A stretch of DNA of 24,061 nt from Bacillota bacterium (GCA_009781965.1 WQUS01000192.1:1-24061); one strand, 5' to 3'; counted from the stretch's first letter, positions 5,848-14,617 are shown. Notes: generated from the sequence alone by a model not told the origin. Numbers and translations are program-made.

Positions 5848-8145
5848 TCACAGCAAGTTGGTCTTGGCAAGTTTCCCGGTCATTTTTTGCGGGCCTAAAA
5901 TCCAAATCAAATCGTTTTCCTCCAAGCGCAGATGTATGTCGGGATCCAACAAGGGATATAGATCTCTTTCCAGACCGAGAAGTAAACCGCCCCATTCGCT
6001 TTTGATCTGAGAATCCTTAATACTGGCGCCAATCAGGGGCGAACCTTTATCCACTGTGATCACGTAACAAAGCAGTTGATTGTTCTCATGGCAGTCTTTT
6101 TGAGTATTGATAAAGTCGCGCAAAGTCAGGTAGCCTCCCTCATCTTCCTTTTCCAGTTCAAAAGCGGACCCTTGCCAGTTGACCACCGCCTGAAGACCGT
6201 TTAACTGGCTGAAAGTCCCCGTGATATAGATAATGTCGCCCAGCAACAGCTTCTCGGAGGCTTTGGGAATGTTGATATGTTTGTTGCCGCGGATGATTTT
6301 GATGATCTTAATGTTGACCTGGAACATGGAGACAAAATCAGAGACCTGTTTGTTTAAAAAAGGCTTCTCCTGGCTACACCTGATCCTGCTCACATAATAC
6401 TGTTCGTCCAACCAATTATGGCCGGGATCGTTTCTTTTCTGCTCTTCCAAATTTCGCTCGTTAAAATTACTCAGAAACTGGGCTTCCATCTTCAGATAAG
6501 GGCCGATGAGCCAATCGGAACGAACAATTAGAATGACTACGACAACTGCCGCTAAGATGATATACCAAATGGAAAAAGAAAAAATAATCCTCGCCGGCAA
6601 GATAGTAAGAAAGATCATCACGGCATAGCGGACGACGGTTAAAGCCAGCAGAGGCAAACGATTGGATCTGCCGCCAAACCAAAGCGGAATGAAATGTTCA
6701 TTCTTTTTAACCAATGCTTGACGCATAAACGGTGCGATGGTAATGACCATTGCCAAAATAGCTACCCCGCCGGACAAGTTTTGATTCAAATAAGCAGCCA
6801 AAAAAGGCCACAATATAGATGTACCGGCGAGGATAATGCCGGCAATAATAACTGAGTAGAATGTTATAGAAGTAAAATAAGCCTTGATAAAAGCCGGCCA
6901 TTCTTGACTCTTTTCGGTTTCACTCTGTACCTCCGATGTATAGCGGTTTAAATAAGCGGATAGTTTTGCCGGCAGACGCTGATCCAAAAAACCATAAACG
7001 TTATCCGAAGCTTTGATACAATAGGGTGTGGTAAAAGTGGTAATGACCGAAACAGAGACAATAATCGGATAGATGAAATCACCCATAACTCCCAGCGATA
7101 TACCAAGCGAAGCGATAATAAAAGAAAACTCGCCAATCTGAGCCAGGGAGCAACCGCAATAAACGGCGGTCTTCAGAGTCTGACCCGAAAGCAGAACACC
7201 GGTAGTAGAGAAAAAAGCTTTAACAAAGATCGTGACCAGCGTCAAAGTCAGAATGGGAACGGCATATTGGACAATTAAAGCCGGGTCGACCATCATACCT
7301 ACCGAGAGAAAAAAAACAGCCCCAAACAGATCTTTAATTGGTTTAATGAGATGCTCAATCTGCTCGGCATGAACAGTCCCGGCCAAGAGCGAGCCGGCCA
7401 GAAAAGCCCCTAAAGCCGAAGAAAAGCCCAAGGAGTCGGCTAAAAGAACCATCCCGAAACACATGGCCAACGAGATAATCAATAAGGTTTCGTCACTCAT
7501 GAGATTTTTGGTTTTTTTGAGTATTGTGGGTATGAGATAGATACCCATAATGAGCCATATGGCTAAATAAAGAACCATTTTGCTAAGACTGCCGGCTAAA
7601 ACTCCCCCTGAAATTCCTTGACTGACAGCAATGGTGGAGAGAATGATCATCATAAAGATACCGGCAATATCCTCAATAACCAAAGTGCCAAAAACCAGCT
7701 CGGTAAATTTCTTGCCCTTGAGCTGCAAATCATCAAAAGCTTTAATAATAATCGTGGTTGAGGACATCGCGAGCATGCCGCCGAGGAATACGCTATTCAT
7801 ATTACTCCAGCCCATCAACTGGCCGCAGCCAAACCCAACCGCGAGCATAAAAGTAACTTCAGTAATCGCCGTAATAATAGCCGTACCGCCAACCGACGCC
7901 AGCTTGTGCAGGTTAAACTCCAGGCCAAGAGCAAACATGAGGATGATAATGCCAATCTCGCCCCAGGTAGAGATACTGATTGTATCTGTTACCGATTGAA
8001 ACAGATTAAAATAAGGCCCGACAATAAAACCGGCGATCAGATATCCTAAGACCAAAGGCTGACGCAGCTTTTTACAGAGCAAGGTTGTAATGCCGGCGAC
8101 AATCAACATCAAAGCTAAATCGACAATTAAAGCCGGAATATGCAT
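5848..8145 (-). CDS. CPA2-type cation:proton antiporter with two C-terminal TrkA_C domains (KefB-like)
   Basis: 765 aa. The start is MHIPALIVDL at 8145, because GGGAGG sits 7 nt before it; the nearer upstream ATG has almost no spacing. Residues about 5-380 are a Na+/H+-exchanger domain with roughly a dozen membrane helices. It contains ALGLEFNLHKL and the LVIED pair (E158-D159) at the expected ion-binding helix. A second group of membrane helices spans about 420-560. The soluble end has two RCK_C/TrkA_C-like modules (about 600-680 and 690-760), with no NAD-binding RCK_N between. RCK_C domains bind small ligands, including c-di-AMP in some antiporters. Likely role: K+ or Na+ efflux in exchange for H+. 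It starts 44 bp after the GyrI-like gene and may share its transcript. Confidence 0.88.
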   Translation of the reverse strand: MHIPALIVDLALMLIVAGITTLLCKKLRQPLVLGYLIAGFIVGPYFNLFQSVTDTISISTWGEIGIIILMFALGLEFNLHKLASVGGTAIITAITEVTFMLAVGFGCGQLMGWSNMNSVFLGGMLAMSSTTIIIKAFDDLQLKGKKFTELVFGTLVIEDIAGIFMMIILSTIAVSQGISGGVLAGSLSKMVLYLAIWLIMGIYLIPTILKKTKNLMSDETLLIISLAMCFGMVLLADSLGFSSALGAFLAGSLLAGTVHAEQIEHLIKPIKDLFGAVFFLSVGMMVDPALIVQYAVPILTLTLVTIFVKAFFSTTGVLLSGQTLKTAVYCGCSLAQIGEFSFIIASLGISLGVMGDFIYPIIVSVSVITTFTTPYCIKASDNVYGFLDQRLPAKLSAYLNRYTSEVQSETEKSQEWPAFIKAYFTSITFYSVIIAGIILAGTSILWPFLAAYLNQNLSGGVAILAMVITIAPFMRQALVKKNEHFIPLWFGGRSNRLPLLALTVVRYAVMIFLTILPARIIFSFSIWYIILAAVVVVILIVRSDWLIGPYLKMEAQFLSNFNERNLEEQKRNDPGHNWLDEQYYVSRIRCSQEKPFLNKQVSDFVSMFQVNIKIIKIIRGNKHINIPKASEKLLLGDIIYITGTFSQLNGLQAVVNWQGSAFELEKEDEGGYLTLRDFINTQKDCHENNQLLCYVITVDKGSPLIGASIKDSQIKSEWGGLLLGLERDLYPLLDPDIHLRLEENDLIWILGPQKMTGKLAKTNLL

Positions 8146-8189
8146 AAACATACCTCCCACGCCGCTATGCTTGGGATCTCTTGTCTATC

Positions 8190-8798
8190 TTACGCTTTCC
8201 TGATTGGCAGCCGGATAACTGTTTTTAGCTTCTCCGGCGCGGTCTTGCGCGGGTCGGAGAGATAAATCTCATGATGGCGGCGGGTTGCGCTTAGATCGAT
8301 TGCGTAGCCGTTCGCGCCGGCATATTGCTCCAGCATGGCGACGGTGGCCGGTTCGTCGTCATAGGGGCCTATATGCATCGCCTGGACGCACAAACCCTCC
8401 TTGATTTTTGTCAGCCGCGCCGGCGCTAAGTCAAGGTTCGGCTTCTTTTGGGCCAGCGCAAAGGCGGCGGCCGCAAAAACCTCCTCCGTCGCGAAATCAG
8501 GCTGGCGAATCAAGACCGTCCACAAAAATTTACTCTTGTCGGCTATTGCCGCGCCGCCCTTGACAGTCCAGAAACCCTCCAGCGGCGGGACAACATACTC
8601 CAAAACCGACTTGTTGCCCATTTTAATGGCGTAGGAAAAACCGTACAGCGTTTCTATGGCTGCCGCGTATGCCCCGCTGTTATTCGGATCGCCTTTGCCG
8701 TCAATGGCGATGAAAGTCATCTCCGGCACGTCAATAACGGCAGGTTTGGTTTTAGGCTGATACAGCTCCTTTTCACTTTTCTTAAAGTCAACCGGCAT
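8190..8798 (-). CDS. GyrI-like small-molecule-binding domain protein
   Basis: 202 aa with no DNA-binding domain and no signal peptide. The sequence begins DFKKSEKELYQPKTKPAVIDVPEMTFIAIDGKGDPN, passes through VLEYVVPPLEGFW and ends with the SATRRHHEIYLSDPRKTAPEKLKTVIRLPIR strand. This is the arrangement of stand-alone GyrI-like proteins (Pfam PF06445). Such domains bind drugs or other hydrophobic ligands in SbmC/GyrI and in BmrR/Rob-type regulators, and some stand-alone members hydrolyse electrophiles. The gene overlaps the end of the upstream MFS gene by 11 bp, and its SD (GGAGGGGGG) lies inside that gene, so the two are probably translationally coupled. This links it to efflux of the same compound (inference). 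Confidence 0.85.
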   Translation of the reverse strand: MPVDFKKSEKELYQPKTKPAVIDVPEMTFIAIDGKGDPNNSGAYAAAIETLYGFSYAIKMGNKSVLEYVVPPLEGFWTVKGGAAIADKSKFLWTVLIRQPDFATEEVFAAAAFALAQKKPNLDLAPARLTKIKEGLCVQAMHIGPYDDEPATVAMLEQYAGANGYAIDLSATRRHHEIYLSDPRKTAPEKLKTVIRLPIRKA

Positions 8799-9987
8799 AT
8801 TTGTGCCCCCCTCCTTTCTTTACCGCATCATTGCTGCGCTCAATAAACAGGTACATCAAAAGCGACGCCGCCAAAGGAATGATCACCAACAAATACATCA
8901 GCCCGTAGTTCAGCAAATGAGCCACAATTCCCCACAGGGTCGAAGCCACTCCCAGGCCCAAATCCATAAACACATAATAAGTGGCCGTAGCGGCGCCGCG
9001 CCGTTCCGGCGGTACGCCAGAGACAGTCAGGGCCTGCATGGTCTGCAGCGCGCCGAAACCGGCGCCAAATATAACCGCAGCCAGGATAAACACCGCCAGA
9101 CTATGAGCCGCATAGATAATAAACATACTCATAATACACACGAGCAAGCCGGGAATAATAACCACCGCGAACCCGCGGCGATCAGCGAGCAAACCCGTCA
9201 GGGGACGAAAAGCAGTAATGCTTACCGCATAAACAATAAAAAAAAGGCCGGCGGCGTCACCTACCTGACGCTGCTGAGCATAAAGGGGCAAAAATGAAAT
9301 AATGGCCGCGTAAGCGAAAATAGCAATAAACATCATTAAAGAAGGCATCAGGGCCCTTCTTTCCACCAGCGTCCGCAAGGTTAGCGGCGGCGGCGCCTTA
9401 GGACCGTCCTCCTGATGATGTTTGATCAACAAAGCCAGCAAAAGGGCAAACAGCACGAATCCGGCGCTAACATAAAACATGACTTGCGAGCCGTAACGCT
9501 GCATGGCAAAAAGCCCCAAAGCGGGACCAAGTCCCATGGCCACGCCAAGGGACAAACTGTAATAACCAAGGCCCTCCGCCAAACGCGGCCGGGGAATAAT
9601 GTCCACAGCCATGGTGGTGGCCGCCGTGTTGCAATAGGCCCAGCCCAGACCCTGCACAATACGGGCCGGAAAAAGGACCGCCATGGTAGGGGCCAGGCCA
9701 AGCACCAGGGAGCTGGCAAAGAGAACCGCCGCACCGAATAAAAAATACCTTTTGCGATTACCGCTGTCAACCTGACGCCCGGCAAAGGGCCGGAACAACA
9801 TGGAGGAAATAATGAACGCCGCCAGCGCCAAACCGGTTAAAGAGTCCTGGCCGGTAATTTCTTTCACAAAAATGGGCAAACAGGGGATCATCATATAGAA
9901 AACAACATACACCCCAAAGTTCGCCAGGATCAAAAACAAAAAATTCATTGTCCACATAGGTTTGCTTGACACAGGCGAATCGGACAA
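8788..9987 (-). CDS. MFS exporter, DHA1-like (paralog 1)
   Basis: 399 aa with about 12 membrane helices. Motif A is GRQVDSGNRK (residues 70-79) in the first cytoplasmic loop, and the protein carries LGPALGLFAMQ and a second-half SGVPPERRGAATATY signature. It is closely similar to the neighbouring paralog over its whole length. The start is TTG at 9987 with AGGAG 9 nt upstream; the same spacing and codon occur in the paralog, and the two N-termini align from this residue (MSDS). It is likely a proton-driven exporter of a small molecule; the substrate is unknown. It overlaps the GyrI-like gene by 11 bp. Only the palindromic element and short flanks lie between it and the upstream paralog. Confidence 0.9.
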   Translation of the reverse strand: MSDSPVSSKPMWTMNFLFLILANFGVYVVFYMMIPCLPIFVKEITGQDSLTGLALAAFIISSMLFRPFAGRQVDSGNRKRYFLFGAAVLFASSLVLGLAPTMAVLFPARIVQGLGWAYCNTAATTMAVDIIPRPRLAEGLGYYSLSLGVAMGLGPALGLFAMQRYGSQVMFYVSAGFVLFALLLALLIKHHQEDGPKAPPPLTLRTLVERRALMPSLMMFIAIFAYAAIISFLPLYAQQRQVGDAAGLFFIVYAVSITAFRPLTGLLADRRGFAVVIIPGLLVCIMSMFIIYAAHSLAVFILAAVIFGAGFGALQTMQALTVSGVPPERRGAATATYYVFMDLGLGVASTLWGIVAHLLNYGLMYLLVIIPLAASLLMYLFIERSNDAVKKGGGHKYAG

Positions 9988-10021
9988 TTCAGTCAGCTCC
10001 TTATCAGTAACGGGTGAACAG

Positions 10022-10150
10022 ATTACTATTCAGTGTTTGTTGATCCTCAAAGTGAATACGGCACGCAAGACCGTTAACCGTAAGCGATTTCTCGGAGAGC
10101 ATGAGCGCACGGTTAACGGTTTTGCGTGCCGCTCGATGCTGAACAGTAAC
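10022..10150. repeat. Dispersed palindromic element, copy 2 (129 bp)
   Basis: Ends are ATTACTATTCAG at 10022-10033 and CTGAACAGTAAC at 10139-10150, imperfect inverted repeats. The core stem is 10061-10081 with 10109-10129 (21 bp, one G-T pair), and the 27-nt loop at 10082-10108 is identical to that of copy 1. The element ends one base before the stop codon of the upstream MFS gene (10152) and about 35 bp before the start of the downstream one. It therefore lies in the intergenic mRNA of a probable operon. It could act as a processing or stability hairpin there. Confidence 0.85.
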
Positions 10151-10151
10151 G

Positions 10152-11357
10152 TTATTTTCCCGCGGCGGTTTCCGCGGCCTGGTTCAAGAGCCGCTGCTTG
10201 CCTGCTTGCCGATCAATAAGCCAATACAGCAAAATCGCCGCCGCAAAAGGAATAATGACCGTCAGATACATTATCCCGTAGCTCAGCAAGTGAGCCACAA
10301 TCGCCCACAGGAACGAAGCCCCTCCCAGGGACAAATCCATAAACATAAAGAAAGTGGCCGTAGCGGCGCCGCGCCTTTCCGGCGGTACGCCGGAAACAGC
10401 CAGCGCCTGGGTGGACTGGACCGCGCCGTAGCCAACGCCAAAGATAACCGCGACCAGGATGAAAGCCGCCAGGCTATGGGCCACATAGATAGCAACCATA
10501 CTGACAATACAGACTAGCAAACCGGGTACAATAACCACGCGGAAGCCGCGTCGGTCAGCCAGCAGGCCCATCAGGGGACGACTACAAGTGATCGTTGCGG
10601 CATAAACAAGGAAAAAAAGACTGACGTCGGCTACCTGACGCTCCCGGGCGTACAGAGCCAAAAATAAAGTAACGGCCGCATAGCCGAGGACAGCGGCAAA
10701 CATCAGCAGCGAAGGCAGCAGGGCTCTTCTTTCGACCAGCATATCCACATTGAAGGCCGGCTTAGCCGCCGGAACCGCTTCATAATGATACTTGATCAAC
10801 AAGGCCAGCAAAAAGGCTAACAACACAAACCCGGTACTAACATAAAACATCGTTTGGGAACCGTAATGCTGCATCGCAAAAAGTCCCAGCGCCGGGCCAA
10901 TGCCCATCGACACAGTAAGAGACAAACCGTAATAACCAATGCCTTCCCCCAAACGGGACCGGGGAATAATGTCCACGGCCATAGTGCCGGCCGCCGTGTT
11001 ACAATAGGCCCAGCCCAAACCTTGCACAATACGGGCCGGCATAAGGACGGCCATGGTTGGGACCAGGCTAATCACCAGGGAACAAACGAAGATGATCGCC
11101 ACACCGAGTAAAAAATAACTTTTGCGATTACCGCTGTCAACCTGACGCCCAGCAAAAGGACGATACACCACCGCCGCGATAAGGAATACCGTCATCGCCA
11201 AGCCGCTTAAAGCATCCTGGCCGGTAATTTCTTTCACAAAAATAGGCAAACAGGGGATCATCATGTAGAAAAAAACATACACCCCAAAGTTCGCCAGGAT
11301 CAAGAACACAAAACTTCTCGTCCACAAGGGTTTTTTCCGGGCGCGCGAATCGGACAA
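10152..11357 (-). CDS. MFS exporter, DHA1-like (paralog 2)
   Basis: 401 aa from TTG at 11357, with AGGAG 9 nt upstream exactly as in paralog 1. The in-frame TTG at 11366 touches the SD and is rejected. There are about 12 membrane helices and motif A GRQVDSGNRK in the same position, with long stretches identical to paralog 1 (LILANFGVYV, MMIPCLPIFVKEITGQD). The two genes clearly arose by tandem duplication and have since diverged in both halves, while both remain intact. The C-terminus ends in an extended polar tail (RQAGKQRLLNQAAETAAGK). The upstream region at 11358-11668 is dyad-rich and shared with the divergent yhhQ gene. Confidence 0.9.
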   Translation of the reverse strand: MSDSRARKKPLWTRSFVFLILANFGVYVFFYMMIPCLPIFVKEITGQDALSGLAMTVFLIAAVVYRPFAGRQVDSGNRKSYFLLGVAIIFVCSLVISLVPTMAVLMPARIVQGLGWAYCNTAAGTMAVDIIPRSRLGEGIGYYGLSLTVSMGIGPALGLFAMQHYGSQTMFYVSTGFVLLAFLLALLIKYHYEAVPAAKPAFNVDMLVERRALLPSLLMFAAVLGYAAVTLFLALYARERQVADVSLFFLVYAATITCSRPLMGLLADRRGFRVVIVPGLLVCIVSMVAIYVAHSLAAFILVAVIFGVGYGAVQSTQALAVSGVPPERRGAATATFFMFMDLSLGGASFLWAIVAHLLSYGIMYLTVIIPFAAAILLYWLIDRQAGKQRLLNQAAETAAGK

Positions 11358-11668
11358 TTCTGTCAACTCCTATCTCGGTTGCTAGTTAACTAACCATTAC
11401 TTTGGTCTTCCCTTAGCCGGATTAATTCTGTATACTGAGAGCAGACTTAAACTAACGGCGCCAATCCATTCATCTATTTGGTCTGCCAGTTGGCGTAAGT
11501 CTGTAACAACATAGCTTGGCCGGTCGCAGATACCCGGACTACTACTATTTCTGAATTAATGCCGTTCCAAAATTTTTGGAACGGGTTAAGGAAAATAGTA
11601 TTTACTGATTTGCGTTAAGGGAACTTATTAAATGCAAATCAGTATAACAAAACGAGGAGCGGATTACT
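11358..11668. promoter_or_regulatory. Divergent intergenic region with three dyads
   Basis: No gene is seen here. Three separate inverted repeats are visible. (1) CAGACTTA (11442-11449) with TAAGTCTG (11496-11503), nesting CGCCAA (11459-11464) with TTGGCG (11490-11495). (2) CCGTTCCAAAA (11562-11572) with TTTTGGAACGG (11574-11584), an operator-like palindrome. (3) ACTGATTTGC (11604-11613) with GCAAATCAGT (11634-11643), a perfect 10-bp stem with a 20-nt loop, ending 10 nt before the yhhQ SD. The third could control yhhQ translation. None matches a preQ1 riboswitch pattern that I can recognise. Confidence 0.6.
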
Positions 11669-12343
11669 TTGCGTTTATTTCCCATTATCATGGCGCTTTT
11701 TGTGGCCATTTTACTGATTTCAAACACCGTGGCGGTAAAGATAACCCACCTGGGCCTCTTTTTTTTCGACGGAGGCACCATTCTATTCCCCGTTACTTAC
11801 ATCTTCAGCGATCTCCTGACGGAAGTCTACGGTTACAAGCGCAGCAGAATAGTGGTCTGGACCGGTTTTGCAGCCTGTATCCTCATGTCGTTGATCTACT
11901 GGCTGGTAGGCATACTGCCTGCCGCCGCCGGTTGGACCGGCCAAAGCGCTTATACGGCTATTTTGGGCCAAATGCCCAGAATAGTAGCCGCCAGCCTGAT
12001 TGCTTACTGGTGCGGAGAATTCCTCAATGCCTTTGTCCTGGCTAAAATGAAAATAGCCACCGGGGGACGTTATTTGTGGACCAGAACCATTGGCTCCACC
12101 CTGGTGGGACAGGGCGTGGACACGGTAATCTTTGTCCTCATCGCCTTTAGCGGGGTCATCCCCAAGCACCTGTTACTGGCCATGATCATCTCCAACTATG
12201 TATTCAAGACTGCCTTTGAAGTATTGGCCACCCCGCTGACTTACGCGGCAGTGAACTACGTAAAAAAAGTAGAAGCCTTAGATACTTTCGACCGGGACAC
12301 CAATTTCAACCCATTTCGGATTTCCTTCAAGGACATCGGTTAA
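11669..12343 (+). CDS. yhhQ: Queuosine precursor transporter, YhhQ/VUT family
   Basis: 224 aa. The start is TTG at 11669, with GAGGAG (11654-11659) 9 nt upstream. There are about six membrane helices. Family features (Pfam PF02592) include ISNTVAVKI at the N-terminus, the FPVTYIFSDLLTEVYGYKRSR segment, GQGVDTVIF and the KTAFEVLATPLTY segment near the end. The family imports queuosine precursors (preQ0/preQ1) for tRNA modification at the inner membrane. No queuosine synthesis gene lies nearby, which suits a salvage role. It is transcribed divergently from the MFS pair. The hairpin just before its SD is a candidate control element. Confidence 0.92.
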   Translation: MRLFPIIMALFVAILLISNTVAVKITHLGLFFFDGGTILFPVTYIFSDLLTEVYGYKRSRIVVWTGFAACILMSLIYWLVGILPAAAGWTGQSAYTAILGQMPRIVAASLIAYWCGEFLNAFVLAKMKIATGGRYLWTRTIGSTLVGQGVDTVIFVLIAFSGVIPKHLLLAMIISNYVFKTAFEVLATPLTYAAVNYVKKVEALDTFDRDTNFNPFRISFKDIG

Positions 12344-12457
12344 TTTAAATCGGTTAACCTAAGATAAATGATATACTATCTCAGCAAAACGCGCAATTTT
12401 TAATTTTAACCCGCCATTTTTTGGCAAAAACAAAGTTGCTGTTCCGTTACTATTCGG

Positions 12458-12478
12458 CCTCGAACCTCGAACCTCGAA
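12458..12478. repeat. Three tandem copies of CCTCGAA
   Basis: Three perfect 7-bp units lie 7 bp before the cssS stop codon, in the 142-bp convergent gap between yhhQ and cssS. This is a short slippage-prone repeat. No convincing terminator with a U-run was found in the gap; a small GCCA-TTTT-TGGC hairpin near 12413-12425 is weak. Confidence 0.7.
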
Positions 12479-12485
12479 CAATGCC

Positions 12486-13790
12486 CTATAGGGGCAGTAC
12501 CACCTTCGACGCCACGCCGTCTCTTTCATTTTCCAGACTAAGTTGACCCCGGTACATGGTCACAATCCGATGCACGATGGTCAAACCCAGTCCAAACTTG
12601 CCGCCCTGACCTTTTTGAAACGGCTGGGCCAAATCCTGAAAAAGCTGCGGGTCAATGGGGGAACCGTCGTTCCAGAAATAAAGGGAACATTCATTTAAAG
12701 CCTCGTTCCCGGACAATTTAATTTCCAGCCGGGCGGCGGCGTGACGCAGGTGATTGTCCAGCAAATTTTCAATCATCACCCGCAGGGTATCTTTGTCACC
12801 GGCAATAGTCACCGGCTGCAGTTCCAGCTGCAATTGGATCTCCGGACGGTGCAGGTTCATGCGCTGAGCAATGCCGGTAATTAATTGCTCCAGACTGACT
12901 GTTTGAGGCGCTGTTTTGTGGGTGGCCAGATAATCCAACCGGTTTAGATAAAGCAGCTGTTTAATCAACTTTTCCAGCCGTTCCCCTTCCTCATCGATCA
13001 CCTTAATGCTGCCGGCTAAATCCCCCCGGGGGAAAATACTGTCGTTGATGGCTTGGGCATAGCTGCGGATCACCATCACCGGTGTTTTCAGTTCGTGGGA
13101 TATATTTTGCAGCATGGTCTGCTGCGCTTCATCCTGTTGGATTAGCTGACGCCGCATGGCTTCAATTGAGTGGGCCAACTGGCCGATTTCATCTCCCTGG
13201 TTGATCTCCAGCGGGTCATGCCAGTCGCGGCTGGCAATGCGCTTTACATGGTGCTGCATTTGCACCAGCGGCTTGGTCAGGTAACGGGCAATAAACAAAG
13301 AAGCAAACCAGCTCATCAGCAAAGCGATGCTGGCGTAAAGGGCCACATTAAACAACAGCCGGCTGATAAAACGGTCTTCATCAGCTTTGCCCAGAAACAT
13401 CACCAGGTACCGCGTCTGGCCGGCAACCGTCTCCTTGTGAATTACATACCGGATATGGGTCTGACCGTCGCTGCTTTCGTGCAGCTGTCTGGGTACTTGC
13501 TGAGCGGCGGCATTTTCTTTGATCTGCCGCAACAAGCCGGCGGAAAAGGCCTTACCCGCCTCTTGCGGCACGGTGGCGCCGTCAGCCAGGATGGTGAACC
13601 CCCGGATGTTAAAATCCCGGGTAATAAAATAGCCGGGGGGCGGTTCATTGTTTGGCGGCCGGACCATCAGGGCGTCGGTAAAATAGTTATGGATTAAATG
13701 GGGCATAAAAAGCAGCACAATTAAGTACAGGACCAGAGTAAGCGCCGAGATGGCCAGCCATATTTTAACAGTCAGGGATAAATTTTTCAT
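12486..13790 (-). CDS. cssS: Sensor histidine kinase, CssS-like
   Basis: 434 aa. The ATG at 13790 overlaps the response-regulator stop as ATGA; the longer open frame upstream is antisense-free read-through of the regulator and is not used. TM1 is about residues 10-29, an extracytoplasmic sensor domain is about 31-145 and TM2 is about 146-167. A HAMP domain follows, then the H-box NISHELKTP with His232, the N-box NLLDNHLRH and a C-terminal GLGLTIV box. From the HAMP onward (HVKRI..DW.DP, GDEIGQL, LQNISH.LKTPVMVIR.Y, IFP.GDL) it closely follows Bacillus CssS, which senses secretion and misfolded-protein stress at the cell surface. The sensor domain is Pro-rich (RPPNNEPPPGY) and differs from that of Bacillus, so the signal may differ. 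No htrA gene is in view. Confidence 0.82.
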   Translation of the reverse strand: MKNLSLTVKIWLAISALTLVLYLIVLLFMPHLIHNYFTDALMVRPPNNEPPPGYFITRDFNIRGFTILADGATVPQEAGKAFSAGLLRQIKENAAAQQVPRQLHESSDGQTHIRYVIHKETVAGQTRYLVMFLGKADEDRFISRLLFNVALYASIALLMSWFASLFIARYLTKPLVQMQHHVKRIASRDWHDPLEINQGDEIGQLAHSIEAMRRQLIQQDEAQQTMLQNISHELKTPVMVIRSYAQAINDSIFPRGDLAGSIKVIDEEGERLEKLIKQLLYLNRLDYLATHKTAPQTVSLEQLITGIAQRMNLHRPEIQLQLELQPVTIAGDKDTLRVMIENLLDNHLRHAAARLEIKLSGNEALNECSLYFWNDGSPIDPQLFQDLAQPFQKGQGGKFGLGLTIVHRIVTMYRGQLSLENERDGVASKVVLPL

Positions 13791-14452
13791 TTGCCTGTCA
13801 TCCGGTAGCCAAAACCGTAAATTGTTTCGACACGCAGCTCCGGCAATTTTTTCCGCAGCCGGCGCACCAAATCGTCGACGGAGCGGTCTGTGCCCACATA
13901 ATCCTCTCCCCACACATGGTTAATGATCTGTTCCCTGGATAAGGCCTGTCCCCTATGGCGGGCAAAAAAAGCGGCCAGATCGAATTCTTTGGAAGTAATC
14001 TCAATTTGCTCCTCTCCGTTCAGGACAACCCTCTTTTCTTCATCCAGTATATACGGGTTTAAGCTGACCGTAGGCTTTTCTCCCGCCATTCTGTAGACCC
14101 GTTCCAGGATGCGGTGGGTGCGGATCACCAATTCCCGCGGCAAAAACGGTTTGGCCAGGTAATCGTCGCTGCCCAGCTCCAAACCGATGATGCGGTCCAA
14201 ATCGGCGTCCCGGGCGGAAATGAAAATCACAGGCACAGACGGGGTCTCTTCTTTAATAGTGCGCAGCAATTGGTAACCGTCTATATCCGGCAGCATAATG
14301 TCCAAAATCCAGAGGTGCGGACGGCTGGCGATGGCCTGGATGGCGCTGACGCCGTCATAAAAGGACTGTACTGCCCAGCCTTCCTTTTCCAGATAGGAAG
14401 CAACTATCTGGTTCAGGTTTTGTTCATCTTCCACCAGAAAAATTTTATACAA
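13787..14452 (-). CDS. cssR: OmpR-family response regulator, CssR-like
   Basis: 221 aa. The start is TTG at 14452 with GGGGAGGAG 8 nt upstream; the intervening ATG is out of frame and stops early. The receiver domain has the acidic pair E8-D9, phospho-acceptor D51 in HLWILDIMLPD, T/S switch in FISARDAD and Lys in LAKPF. The winged-helix output domain (about 125-221) has EITSKEFDL, SREQIINHVWG and GTDRSVDDLVRRLRKK, ending VETIYGFGYRM. Long segments match Bacillus CssR, whose known targets are htrA-type surface proteases. It is the first gene of a two-gene operon with cssS (4-bp overlap) and probably autoregulated (inference). The next gene, on the other strand, starts 246 bp away. Confidence 0.87.
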   Translation of the reverse strand: MYKIFLVEDEQNLNQIVASYLEKEGWAVQSFYDGVSAIQAIASRPHLWILDIMLPDIDGYQLLRTIKEETPSVPVIFISARDADLDRIIGLELGSDDYLAKPFLPRELVIRTHRILERVYRMAGEKPTVSLNPYILDEEKRVVLNGEEQIEITSKEFDLAAFFARHRGQALSREQIINHVWGEDYVGTDRSVDDLVRRLRKKLPELRVETIYGFGYRMTGK

Positions 14453-14617
14453 TCGATCATCTCCTCCCCGCGCAATGATCTACCCGCTGACACGTCTCCA
14501 TATCTTCTCTATATCTATTATAAGGATAAAACCATGCATCGATCCAATATAAAAATATAATGCGGAAGAATTATCAGGTAATTGTGGGAAATTGTAAAAC
14601 ACTAACATTTCTTCCGG

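Noticed and set aside
11604..11643. preQ1 riboswitch of yhhQ
   Set aside because: The location is right, but I see neither the short class I aptamer with its A-rich tail pseudoknot nor a recognisable class II or III layout. It is kept only as an unassigned hairpin.
12445..12456. Third copy end of the palindromic element (CGTTACTATTCGG)
   Set aside because: It resembles the left end of copy 2 but the match is short and nothing else of the element follows.
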